From positions 180,246 through 244,245 of the forward strand of contig NZ_VANR01000006.1 of NCBI RefSeq assembly GCF_005885675.1: a DNA stretch of 64,000 nt, read 5' to 3'. This document shows, in pieces, positions 42,602-50,217 of this stretch (position 1 is its first letter; each line of letters starts with the position of its first letter). This DNA comes from Polaribacter aestuariivivens (lineage in GTDB: Bacteria > Bacteroidota > Bacteroidia > Flavobacteriales > Flavobacteriaceae). Below the pieces are notes generated by a model. It saw only the letters and a list, made by a program, of their open reading frames with translations. It did no database searches and was not told the origin of the DNA. Made by a program: the position numbers and the translations under genes.

Positions 42602-43583
42602 TTTTTAAATTTTTCCAGTACCATTTAATAGATTTCTCAAGACCTTGTTTTAAAGAGAATTTAGGGTTATAATTTAATTTTTTATTTGCTTTTAAAATAC
42701 TTGCATGTGAATGAGGAATATCTCCTATCCTATTATCACCATATAAAATTTCTACGTTTTTTATTTCAGGATTATATTCAGATAAGTAATATTTTAAAAA
42801 ACTCATTAAGTCATTTAGAGTATTTCTTTCTCCATAAGCTGCGTTATAAACTGTATTCACAGATTTTTTATTAGCTACTAAACTCAATAAATTAATTTGA
42901 ACAATATTATCTATATATGTAAAATCTCTTGAATTTAAACCATCGCCGTTAATTGTAGGTGATTCTAAATTTATCAATTGATTTACAAATTTAGGAATTA
43001 CAGCCGCATAAGCTCCATTAGGGTTTTGTTTTTTTCCAAAAACATTAAAGTAACGCAAACCAATAGTTTCTAGACCGTAGGTTTTTGAAAAAACATCTGC
43101 ATATAATTCGTTTACATATTTAGTAACCGCATATGGAGAAAGTGGTTTTCCTATTTTATCCTCTACCTTTGGAAGCGATTCAGAGTCTCCATAGGTTGAA
43201 GAGCTCGCTGCATAAACAAAACGTTTTATCTTATTATCTCTGGAAGCAATTAACATATTTAAAAAACCTCCAACATTTACGTCATTTGTAGTAATTGGAT
43301 CGTTTATGGATCTTGGAACAGAACCCAAAGCTGCTTGATGTAAAACATAATCAGCATTTTTGGTAACCCCTAAACAAGTGTTTAAGTTTCGAATATCACC
43401 TTCAATTAAAGTAAAGTTTGAATTTGATAAAAAAGGTTTTATATTTTCTACTTTTCCTGTTGAAAAGTTATCGAGACAAATAACCTCATTTTTTTTATCA
43501 AGTAAAGCTTCACAGAGGTTAGAACCAATAAAACCAGCACCTCCAGTTACAACTATTTTTTTTCCTGATAAATTAATATTCAT
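42594..43583 (-). CDS. tviC: UDP-GlcNAc 4-epimerase (TviC/WbpP type)
   Basis: This is an extended short-chain dehydrogenase with KIVVTGGAGFIGSNLCEALL, HQAALGSVPRSINDPITTND (a TviC/WbpP signature), YAASSSTYGDSES and the YAVTKYVNELYA catalytic motif. WbpP-type enzymes interconvert UDP-GlcNAc and UDP-GalNAc, or the uronic acids. I choose the ATG at 43583, just before the first beta strand; a longer in-frame form adds 13 residues without family support. It has 329 residues and is the first gene of the 36-kb minus-strand run, overlapping tviB by 8 bases. Confidence 0.9.
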   Translation of the reverse strand: MNINLSGKKIVVTGGAGFIGSNLCEALLDKKNEVICLDNFSTGKVENIKPFLSNSNFTLIEGDIRNLNTCLGVTKNADYVLHQAALGSVPRSINDPITTNDVNVGGFLNMLIASRDNKIKRFVYAASSSTYGDSESLPKVEDKIGKPLSPYAVTKYVNELYADVFSKTYGLETIGLRYFNVFGKKQNPNGAYAAVIPKFVNQLINLESPTINGDGLNSRDFTYIDNIVQINLLSLVANKKSVNTVYNAAYGERNTLNDLMSFLKYYLSEYNPEIKNVEILYGDNRIGDIPHSHASILKANKKLNYNPKFSLKQGLEKSIKWYWKNLKNE

Positions 43584-43611
43584 TAATAGTAGTTTATTTT
43601 TTACTAAAAAG

Positions 43612-43619
43612 CGAATGTA
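43612..43619 (-). promoter_or_regulatory. Possible -7 element for the polysaccharide gene run
   Basis: On the minus strand the bases read TACATTCG, one mismatch from TAnnTTTG, about 28 bases upstream of the tviC ATG and downstream of the tRNA terminator. I see no good -33 match, so this is only a candidate for the start of the 36-kb transcript. Confidence 0.3.
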
Positions 43620-43656
43620 CAAAAATGGTAATTAAAAATACCGTAAATATGAAACA

Positions 43657-43690
43657 TAAAAAAATCCTCCACAAATTGTGGAGGATTTTA
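43657..43690 (-). terminator. Terminator of tRNA-Val
   Basis: The stem TCCTCCAC pairs with GTGGAGGA around a 5-base loop and is followed by a T run on the minus strand. It lies just past the CCA end of the tRNA and separates it from the polysaccharide genes. Confidence 0.88.
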
Positions 43691-43693
43691 ATT

Positions 43694-43771
43694 TGGTGGG
43701 CAATGAGGGATTCGAACCCCCGACCCCCTCGGTGTAAACGAGGTGCTCTGAACCAACTGAGCTAATTGCCC
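43694..43771 (-). tRNA. tRNA-Val (anticodon TAC)
   Basis: On the minus strand the gene starts GGGCAATTAGCTCAG, has an anticodon stem CCTCG/CGAGG around TTTACAC (anticodon TAC, valine), the T arm GGGGGTTCGAATCCC and an acceptor end ATTGCCC followed by A and an encoded CCA. The cloverleaf is complete. It has its own promoter and terminator. Confidence 0.96.
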
Positions 43772-43781
43772 TAAGCGGATG

Positions 43782-43812
43782 CAAATATAATACGCTTTTT
43801 TAATCTACCAAA
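43782..43812 (-). promoter_or_regulatory. Promoter of tRNA-Val
   Basis: On the minus strand TTTG (43812-43809) is followed after exactly 19 bases by TATATTTG (43789-43782). Both boxes match the Bacteroidota consensus, and the predicted start lies a few bases before the tRNA 5' end. Confidence 0.7.
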
Positions 43813-43830
43813 TAAAAAAATGATTTTTAT

Positions 43831-45039
43831 TTAAATTATTTCTGCGACAACAAATGTACTTCCTCCGACATAAATTATATCTTCCTGATTTGCATCACTT
43901 AGTGCGTGAAAAAATGCTTTTTCTACTGATAAATATTTTTTTCCGAACAAGTGAAATTCTTTTGCTTTTTCATATAGAACGTCTTCAGAAAGACCTCTTG
44001 GAATATTTGGTTTACAAAAATAGTAAGTTGCAGATTTTGGAAATAATGGAAAAACATCTTCTAGTTTTTTGTCGGACACAACTCCCAAAACAATATGTAA
44101 TTTGTTATATTTTTCTTTTTTTAATTGATTTAAAACAATTGCTAAACCTTCTTTATTATGAGCTGTATCGCAAATTACTTTTGGAGTTTCTTGTAAAACC
44201 TGCCATCTGCCTTTTAAGTTGGTATTCTTTACAACGTTTAATAATCCATCGTTGATATTTTTCTTAGAAATGGTAAAATTTTGTAATTGCTGAATTGCTG
44301 TTACTGCTGTTTTTGAATTTTTTTGCTGATACTCACCCAACAAGTCTGTTTTAAAAATTCCTTTATTTTTTGAAGCGAAAACTATCTTAGACTTTGTTTC
44401 TTCTGCTTTTTTAACAAATACTTGCCTTACCTCTTCTTGCTCTTCTCCAATAACAACTGGAATATTATTTTTGATAATTCCTGCTTTTTCAAATGCAATC
44501 TCAGGTAGCGTTTCTCCTAAAAACTGTGTATGATCTAGTCCGATATTAGTAATTACTGAAACTTCTGGAGTTATAATATTTGTAGAATCTAATCTACCTC
44601 CTAAACCAACTTCTACAACAGCAATATCTACTTTTTCTTCAGCAAAAAAATCAAAAGCTAAACCCACTGTCATTTCAAAAAAAGATAGTTTTTGTTTTTC
44701 CAAAAAGAACTTGTGTTTTTTTATAAATGAAGAAACTTTTCGTCTTGGAATTTCCTTTCCATTAATTCGGATTCGCTCTGTAAAGTTTTTTAGATGGGGA
44801 GAAGTATACAAGCCTACTTTATAACCAGCTTCTTGTAAAATTGAAGCCAACATATGACTTGTGGATCCTTTTCCATTTGTACCTCCAACATGAATCGTTT
44901 TAAACTTTTTTTCTGGAAAGTTTAACTCTTTTGAAAACGCTAAAATATTGGTTAAATCTTTTTTAAATGCAGTTTTACCCTCTCTTTGATACATTGGTAA
45001 TTGTGCAAACATCCAATGTAAAGTTTCTTTGTATGTCAT
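43831..45039 (-). CDS. folC: Bifunctional folylpolyglutamate/dihydrofolate synthase
   Basis: FolC adds glutamate to folates and makes dihydrofolate from dihydropteroate. The Mur-ligase-like P-loop IHVGGTNGKGSTSHMLASIL lies near residue 50, followed by KVGLYTSPHLKNFTERI, VVEVGLGGRLDSTNII and TNIGLDHTQFLGETL; the C-terminal domain has VICDTAHNKEG and VLGVVSDKKLEDV. The ATG at 45039 begins MTYKETLHWMFAQLPMYQRE, the expected family start; a longer in-frame form adds ten hydrophobic residues. It has 402 residues. It follows tonB by 59 bases and may have its own promoter. Confidence 0.94.
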   Translation of the reverse strand: MTYKETLHWMFAQLPMYQREGKTAFKKDLTNILAFSKELNFPEKKFKTIHVGGTNGKGSTSHMLASILQEAGYKVGLYTSPHLKNFTERIRINGKEIPRRKVSSFIKKHKFFLEKQKLSFFEMTVGLAFDFFAEEKVDIAVVEVGLGGRLDSTNIITPEVSVITNIGLDHTQFLGETLPEIAFEKAGIIKNNIPVVIGEEQEEVRQVFVKKAEETKSKIVFASKNKGIFKTDLLGEYQQKNSKTAVTAIQQLQNFTISKKNINDGLLNVVKNTNLKGRWQVLQETPKVICDTAHNKEGLAIVLNQLKKEKYNKLHIVLGVVSDKKLEDVFPLFPKSATYYFCKPNIPRGLSEDVLYEKAKEFHLFGKKYLSVEKAFFHALSDANQEDIIYVGGSTFVVAEII

Positions 45040-45066
45040 ATAATATAAAAATAAGATTCTTGCTAT

Positions 45067-45074
45067 CAAAGATA
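45067..45074 (-). promoter_or_regulatory. Putative -7 element of folC
   Basis: TATCTTTG on the minus strand matches TAnnTTTG, 27 bases upstream of the folC ATG. It is identical to the box upstream of porU. A -33 match at correct spacing is not seen. Confidence 0.35.
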
Positions 45075-45098
45075 TGACAAGACTACAAAAATACAGGA

Positions 45099-45929
45099 TT
45101 ATTTAGACAGAGAAAATTTATAAATAATAGTTCCTACTTGTTTTGAAGGAGCTTTAGAGTCAGAATTCCATTTTGTTTTTAATGCTGCTTCTTTTGCTGG
45201 TTTTAATAAACAAGCTGCTGTGTTTGTAGAACCTTTTACTCCAGGAATTGCACTAATTACTTTTCCGTTTTTATCAACTGTGATTCTTACCACAACTATA
45301 CCTTCTTCTTGACAATCTGGTTGCTCTTTAGGCTTTGACAATGCTTTTCTTCCTGCTAAATTGTAATTTCCACCTGAACCACTTCCTGTATTTCCATAAT
45401 ATTTAGAGGAAGTTGGATCTCCTCCTTCTTTACCTTTTACACCTTCAATCTTATCATCTCCTTCCCCTTTTGGTTTTCCGTCTGAAGAATTTCCGTTTAA
45501 CAATTTATTTAAGGCATCTTGGTTTTCTTTTGATGGTTTTGGCTTTGGTTTTTCTTGAGGTTTTACTTCTTTTTTAACAACTTCTTTTACAGGTTCTTTC
45601 TTTTTTTCTTCAACTTTTTCAACTACTGGAACATCCTCTGTAGTATCTTCTGTAATAATTTCTTCTTTGATTATTTCTTTGGGAGTTTCTTTTACCTCTT
45701 CAACTACTTCTTCTTTTTTCTCGACAACTTTTGGCGCTGTTTTTTTTGAGTTTACGACAGGTTGTCCCATACCAACATTAGAATCTCCAAAATTTATAGC
45801 CAATCCATATTCTTCTGGTGGATCTAAATATTGCATTCCATAATTGAAAATAGCAAATACTAATAACATTAAAATTATTAATGTTATTAATGCCGATTTT
45901 CGTTTATGTTTTGTTTCTAATATTTTCAT
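45099..45929 (-). CDS. tonB: Energy transducer TonB
   Basis: TonB carries energy from ExbB-ExbD to outer-membrane receptors. The 276-residue protein has a short cytoplasmic basic N terminus, one membrane helix (ALITLIILMLLVFAIFNYGM, residues 14-33), then a long periplasmic linker rich in Glu, Lys, Val and Pro (about residues 65-135), a Gly/Ser-rich stretch, and a C-terminal TonB-like domain (QEEGIVVVRITVDKNGKVIS; VGTIIYKFSLSK). The linker is strongly charged with alternating acidic and basic stretches. It follows exbD after a 143-base gap with a structured element. The nearby nhaD, exbB, exbD and folC are all on the same strand. Confidence 0.9.
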   Translation of the reverse strand: MKILETKHKRKSALITLIILMLLVFAIFNYGMQYLDPPEEYGLAINFGDSNVGMGQPVVNSKKTAPKVVEKKEEVVEEVKETPKEIIKEEIITEDTTEDVPVVEKVEEKKKEPVKEVVKKEVKPQEKPKPKPSKENQDALNKLLNGNSSDGKPKGEGDDKIEGVKGKEGGDPTSSKYYGNTGSGSGGNYNLAGRKALSKPKEQPDCQEEGIVVVRITVDKNGKVISAIPGVKGSTNTAACLLKPAKEAALKTKWNSDSKAPSKQVGTIIYKFSLSK

Positions 45930-45990
45930 TTTCTTCTGTAAAGAATTATTGTCATATTTAAATTATTCCTTATTCTGTTAAATAAGCTCT

Positions 45991-46065
45991 TGCGTTAGGG
46001 ATTGAAACGACATCCTTTTTGCTTTTTTGAGCAAAAAGATATAGTGGAAAGCCCGTTAAAACGCC
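45991..46065. repeat. Structured intergenic element between exbD and tonB
   Basis: The segment folds into nested stems. GCGTT (45992-45996) pairs with AACGC (46060-46064), GGG (45998-46000) with CCC (46052-46054), and an inner hairpin CTTTTTGCT/AGCAAAAAG spans 46015-46039. The primary sequence, starting GCGTTAGGGATTGAAACGAC and ending GGAAAGCCCG, looks to me like an intergenic element that recurs in many Flavobacteriaceae genomes, but I cannot search for copies. It could be a small structured RNA, a mobile repeat or a transcription-attenuating hairpin. Only one copy is apparent in the window. Confidence 0.55.
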
Positions 46066-46072
46066 CAAAATA

Positions 46073-46465
46073 TTATTTGCCTTTTACCGCTAAAATCATT
46101 TTTAATTTGTTCTTATTTGCGATGTCAATTACTTTCATCACGTTTTTATAAGGAACATCTTTATCGCCTCTAATTACAATTGTTTTCTTTTTATCTGTAC
46201 CTACTTTATTTAAAATCGCACTTTCTAATTCTGAGGAACTTACTTTAGTCTTGTCAATATAAAACAATGATTTACTGGTAATTGTTACTGCTACAGATGT
46301 ATTGTTTTCTGTTTTACCACCAGCTTTTGGCAACAAAACATCTATGGCACTTACTGTTACCAATGTGGATGTTAGCATAAAAAATATTAGTAATAAAAAA
46401 ACAATATCTGTCATTGATGACATATTGAATGTTGGATCGACTTTATTTCTTCCGCGTAAATTCAT
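46073..46465 (-). CDS. exbD: Biopolymer transport protein ExbD
   Basis: ExbD forms the ion-driven stator complex with ExbB and drives TonB. It has a short cytoplasmic N terminus (MNLRGRNKVDPTFNMSSMTD), a single membrane helix starting IVFLLLIFFMLTS that carries the functional Asp just before it (SMTDIVFLL), and a periplasmic domain (TIVIRGDKDVPYKNVMKVID). It has 130 residues, normal for ExbD. It lies between exbB and tonB on the same strand. Confidence 0.92.
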   Translation of the reverse strand: MNLRGRNKVDPTFNMSSMTDIVFLLLIFFMLTSTLVTVSAIDVLLPKAGGKTENNTSVAVTITSKSLFYIDKTKVSSSELESAILNKVGTDKKKTIVIRGDKDVPYKNVMKVIDIANKNKLKMILAVKGK

Positions 46466-46501
46466 ACTTTGTATTCAAAATTTAAGATTCAGGATTTAAT
46501 A

Positions 46502-46550
46502 TTTAAAGTTTAAGACTCGACTCTGAGAACTTTGAATTCGAAACTTTAAA
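46502..46550. repeat. Inverted and degenerate repeats between exbB and exbD
   Basis: TTTAAAGTTT (46502-46511) and AAACTTTAAA (46541-46550) form a perfect 10-bp inverted repeat with 29 bases between. The surrounding 46470-46560 is built of degenerate units of the type GA(A/T)TTTAA or AACTTT. Such spacers are common in Flavobacteriaceae; no promoter is obvious. Confidence 0.45.
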
Positions 46551-46562
46551 CCTTGAACTTAT

Positions 46563-47252
46563 TTATACTGGTTCGTTTAACAAGTCTAAAAACTCTACAG
46601 ATTTTGCTTCCATTTGATATACAACTTTATCTGTTCTAACCACTAAATGATTATAGGTTATGTAAGCAATAATTCCCACAATTAAACCTGCAACTGTGGT
46701 TGTCATAGCTGTATATAATCCATCTGATAACATTTTAATATCTATTTGTCCGCCAGCATTTGCTATTTCATGAATTGCAACAATCATTCCAATTACAGTT
46801 CCTAAAAACCCAATCATTGGTGCTGCACCAGCAATTGTAGCCAAAACACTTACATTTTTTTCGAGTTGATAAACCTCTAATTTTCCAGCAGTTTCAATAG
46901 CTGTGTTTATATCTTCTAATGGCTTCCCTATTCTGGAAATTCCTTTACCTATTAATCTTGCTGTTGGTGTGTTTTTACTTTTACAGAGTGCATCTGCAGA
47001 CTCTAACTTTCCATTAGACACATAATCTCTAATTTGATTCATAAAGTTTTTATCGACTTTAGAAGCGGCTTTGATTGCAAAAAATCGTTCGAAATAAATA
47101 TATATAGCTACCGCTAATAGTATAAAAAGAATGGATATAATTATTTGCCCACCTAAACCGCCATCCATAATTAACTTGTAGATGGATAATGTTTTTTCTT
47201 CCGGAATTGTTTCTTCTAACAATGCTGTATTTTCTTGAAAAAATGATAACAT
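46563..47252 (-). CDS. exbB: MotA/TolQ/ExbB proton channel protein ExbB
   Basis: ExbB is the inner-membrane stator that energises TonB through ExbD. The 229-residue protein has a first membrane helix (GQIIISILFILLAVAIYIYF, residues 35-55), a cytoplasmic loop, and two further helices: VLATIAGAAPMIGFLGTVIG (about 135-155) and MTTTVAGLIVGIIAYITYNHL (about 187-207). LGTVIGMIVAIHEIAN is the family's conserved segment. It is followed by exbD 97 bases downstream. Confidence 0.92.
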   Translation of the reverse strand: MLSFFQENTALLEETIPEEKTLSIYKLIMDGGLGGQIIISILFILLAVAIYIYFERFFAIKAASKVDKNFMNQIRDYVSNGKLESADALCKSKNTPTARLIGKGISRIGKPLEDINTAIETAGKLEVYQLEKNVSVLATIAGAAPMIGFLGTVIGMIVAIHEIANAGGQIDIKMLSDGLYTAMTTTVAGLIVGIIAYITYNHLVVRTDKVVYQMEAKSVEFLDLLNEPV

Positions 47253-47332
47253 GAATATTTTTTTATGTTCTTTACATTAACGACTATTTTTTTTTAAAAT
47301 TGTTTCATTTTATGAATCAATTTATAACGCAT

Positions 47333-47372
47333 AAAAAATGCCATTTCAAAGCAAGTATGAAATGACATTTTA
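47333..47372 (-). terminator. Terminator downstream of nhaD
   Basis: On the minus strand TGTCATTTCA pairs with TGAAATGGCA (one G-T pair) and the stem is followed by TTTTTTAT. It lies 20 bases past the nhaD stop and before exbB, so the exb-ton genes probably have a separate transcript. Confidence 0.8.
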
Positions 47373-47389
47373 TATTTATGTTTCTTATA

Positions 47390-48793
47390 TTAAATAAACA
47401 TTCTTAATACTACAAATGCTACAGAACCAATTAAAAAACCAACTAACGCTAGCCAAGATATTTTTTTCAAATACCAGAAAAAATCAATTTTTTCCATACC
47501 CATAGCTACTACACCTGCAGCAGAACCAATTATTAACATTGAGCCTCCTGTACCTGCAGAAAAAGCGATGAAGTGCCATAAAGGATTATCTAAAGGTTCA
47601 GAAAACATACCTAAACTAGCTGCTACTAATGGAACATTGTCTATCACTGCAGAACCAATTCCTAATAAAATTACAACTAAATCTGATACAGCTGTACCCT
47701 CTAACTCAGAACCAATTAATGGAATTCCTTCTTTTAAACTATCTGCAAAATTAAACAGAATTCCTAAAGATTCTAAAGCAGCTACTGCCATTAAAATACC
47801 TAAGAAAAATAAAATACTTGGCATTTCAATTTTAGATAAAGATGAATGAACAGGGCTGTGATGCGCCCCCATTTCATGTTCGTCTGCTTCTTCTCCTTCT
47901 ATACTTGAGATAGAAAACTTAGAGTTACTATAAATTTCAGCAAAAGTAGCAACAATAGCTAAGGAAAGCATCATACCTACATATGGTGGTAAATGAGTTA
48001 CTGTTTTAAAAACTGGAACAAATAAAATAGCTCCTAAACCTAAATATAGCATTCTTCCACTGTGTGGACTTTTAGGCTTTTCCACCTCATTTTCATCAAA
48101 ATCAATTTCTCCTTTAAATGCAGGTAAAAAAGTAGCAATAAACGTTGGAACAACCATACACAATAAAGAAGGTAAAAATAAATACGTAAACAACATTCCT
48201 GTACTTACTCTGTCACCTATCCAAAGCATTGTTGTAGTTACATCTCCAATTGGAGAAAATGCACCACCTGCGTTTGCTGCGATAATAATTAAACCTGCAA
48301 ACCAAATTCTATCATCTCTAGTTTTTACAATTTTTTGTAAAATAGAAATCAATACAATTGTTGCGGTTAAATTATCAATTATTGCAGATAATATAAATGC
48401 TAAAATTGCAAACATCCACAAAAGCTTCTTTTTACTTTTAAAGTTTACATAACCTTTAATGGTAGAAAACCCATCAAAATAATCAATAATTTCTACTATT
48501 GTCATTGCTCCTAGAAGAAATACTAATATTTCTGCTGTTTTTCCTAAGTGATGCAATAGTGTTTCTTCAACTAAATGTAGCTTATCATCATGTAACATAG
48601 ATGCAAAACCATCTACCAAACCATGATTTGCGGAATCAAACCAATTAGAAAAATTATCGATTCCTAAAGCAACTAATGCCCAACAAACCGCCATCATTAT
48701 TAAGGCTGGTATTAATTTATCTAATTTTAAGTTGTGCTCTAACGTAATGGCTAAATACCCCATTACGAATACTATAATAATTATTGATTCCAT
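47390..48793 (-). CDS. nhaD: Na+/H+ antiporter NhaD
   Basis: NhaD exchanges sodium for protons at the inner membrane and supports salt and pH tolerance. The 467-residue protein is highly hydrophobic with about a dozen helices. It has two IDN-type repeats expected in the ion-transporter superfamily: AIIDNLTATIVLISIL near residue 137 and GSAVIDNVPLVAASLGMF near 388. A His- and Glu-rich cytoplasmic loop (GEEADEHEMGAHHSPVHSS) lies near 300. It is 14 bases downstream of the dehydrogenase gene and probably transcribed with it. NhaD is common in marine bacteria. Confidence 0.92.
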   Translation of the reverse strand: MESIIIIVFVMGYLAITLEHNLKLDKLIPALIMMAVCWALVALGIDNFSNWFDSANHGLVDGFASMLHDDKLHLVEETLLHHLGKTAEILVFLLGAMTIVEIIDYFDGFSTIKGYVNFKSKKKLLWMFAILAFILSAIIDNLTATIVLISILQKIVKTRDDRIWFAGLIIIAANAGGAFSPIGDVTTTMLWIGDRVSTGMLFTYLFLPSLLCMVVPTFIATFLPAFKGEIDFDENEVEKPKSPHSGRMLYLGLGAILFVPVFKTVTHLPPYVGMMLSLAIVATFAEIYSNSKFSISSIEGEEADEHEMGAHHSPVHSSLSKIEMPSILFFLGILMAVAALESLGILFNFADSLKEGIPLIGSELEGTAVSDLVVILLGIGSAVIDNVPLVAASLGMFSEPLDNPLWHFIAFSAGTGGSMLIIGSAAGVVAMGMEKIDFFWYLKKISWLALVGFLIGSVAFVVLRMFI

Positions 48794-48807
48794 ATTTTTA
48801 TTTTAAA

Positions 48808-50040
48808 TTAAATCAGTTGTTTTAGCGCTATCTCAAACGCTGTTGAACATATTTTTGTTTTTGATGCGCTTTTTTTAAATGTTTTCTGAAGCGCTCGTTT
48901 TATCACGTTTGATGTATCATCAAAAATAGCTTTGTCTTGCATAGGCAAATCTACTCTAGCCTCCATTAAATAAGCAAAAACTCTTGCAATACCACAGTTT
49001 GATATAAAATCTGGTATTAAACTCAAGTGATTGTCTGTATACTCCATAATTGGTCCAAAGAAAATTTCTTTATCTGCAAAAGGAACATTTGCTCCAGGAG
49101 AAATTACCTCTAGACCTGTATCTATCATCTGCTGTACTTGTTCTTTAGAAACCAATCTTGAGGCTGCAGCTGGAACAAAAATTTCTGCAGGCAAACTCCA
49201 TATTTTTTGATTAATTTCATCAAAAGGAATCATATTTTTAGAAACTAATTTATTTCCGTCTTTTGATAAAAATAAATCTGTAATTTCTTCCATAGAAAAC
49301 CCTTCATTATTTATAAGACCTCCATCTCTATCTATAATTCCTACAACTTTAGCACCTAATTGTGTTAAATAATATGCAGCTGCTGAACCTACGTTTCCAA
49401 AGCCTTGTACAATAGCTCTTTTTCCTTCGATTTTACCTCCGTAAATATTGTAATAATGTTTTACTGCCTCAGAAACTCCATAACCTGTTAACATGTCTGC
49501 TACAGTATATTTTCTGGATAAATCTGGTGAAAAAAACTTATTTTCTATCACTTTAATTACGCCCAAACGTAATTGCCCAATTCTATTTATTTTATCGGCT
49601 TCTGTAGGTTTAAAATGCCCGTTAAAAATACCTTCTTGTGGATGCCAAACTCCACAATTTTCAGTAATTGGAATAACATCTTTGTCTGCATCTACATTTA
49701 AATCTCCTCCAGTTCCGTAATAGTGTTTTAAAAGCGGTGTTACTGCTTTGTACCAACGTTCTAAAACACCTCTTTTTCTTGGGTCGTTTGGATCAAAATT
49801 AATTCCAGATTTTGCACCTCCTATTGCTGGTCCAGAAACGGTAAACTTCACTTCCATTGTTTTAGCCAAAGATAAAACTTCGTTCATATCTAAGCCTTTT
49901 CTCATTCTGGTTCCTCCACCAGCTGCACCTCCTCTTAAAGAGTTTATAACTGTCCAACCTTCAGCATCTGTTTCTTGATCTTTCCAATGAAACACAATTT
50001 CTGGTTGTTTATTTTCGTATTTTTTTAATAATTCTTTCAT
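48808..50040 (-). CDS. Glu/Leu/Phe/Val dehydrogenase
   Basis: This NAD(P)-dependent amino acid dehydrogenase is of the Glu/Leu/Phe/Val family, 410 residues. The N-terminal SLRGGAAGGGTRMRKGLDM and the catalytic lysine region FTVSGPAIGGAKSGINFDP near residue 70 are clear, as is the dinucleotide motif AIVQGFGNVGSAAAYYL near 190. The segment YYGTGGDLNVDADKDVIP is typical of one branch of the family. The substrate (glutamate or a branched amino acid) cannot be fixed from sequence alone. A well-formed promoter precedes it, and nhaD follows 14 bases downstream. Confidence 0.87.
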   Translation of the reverse strand: MKELLKKYENKQPEIVFHWKDQETDAEGWTVINSLRGGAAGGGTRMRKGLDMNEVLSLAKTMEVKFTVSGPAIGGAKSGINFDPNDPRKRGVLERWYKAVTPLLKHYYGTGGDLNVDADKDVIPITENCGVWHPQEGIFNGHFKPTEADKINRIGQLRLGVIKVIENKFFSPDLSRKYTVADMLTGYGVSEAVKHYYNIYGGKIEGKRAIVQGFGNVGSAAAYYLTQLGAKVVGIIDRDGGLINNEGFSMEEITDLFLSKDGNKLVSKNMIPFDEINQKIWSLPAEIFVPAAASRLVSKEQVQQMIDTGLEVISPGANVPFADKEIFFGPIMEYTDNHLSLIPDFISNCGIARVFAYLMEARVDLPMQDKAIFDDTSNVIKRALQKTFKKSASKTKICSTAFEIALKQLI

Positions 50041-50171
50041 TCTATTTTGTTCAAATTTTCAACTTATTTACTATGATTCTTTTGTGCAATTTTTACTATT
50101 TTAATTTAGTATTCAAAAGTTAAAGCTGATTCATTTCGTAGAATATTTTAAAATTATTAATTATAACTTAA

Positions 50172-50202
50172 CAAATTTAAATTAAAAAAATGACTACTCA
50201 AA
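50172..50202 (-). promoter_or_regulatory. Promoter of the dehydrogenase-nhaD unit
   Basis: On the minus strand TTTG (50202-50199) is followed after exactly 19 bases by TAAATTTG (50179-50172). Both boxes match the Bacteroidota consensus. It lies about 130 bases upstream of the dehydrogenase ATG, leaving a leader in which I see no clear riboswitch. Confidence 0.65.
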
Positions 50203-50217
50203 TTTTTAAATTAAAAA

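Noticed and set aside
7273..43583. Mobile or integrated island
   Set aside because: No transposase, integrase, attachment repeats or insertion-sequence ends were seen. The tRNA-Val at 43694 is intact, and I found no duplicated tRNA 3' end at the far side of the locus.
45555..45749. Phenylalanine-rich open frame antisense to tonB
   Set aside because: It is the reverse reading of the Glu/Lys-rich TonB linker codons and has no independent support.
45992..46006. GTTAGGGATTGAAAC resembles part of a CRISPR repeat
   Set aside because: It occurs once, with no spaced copies and no cas genes in the window. It fits better as part of the nested-stem intergenic element.
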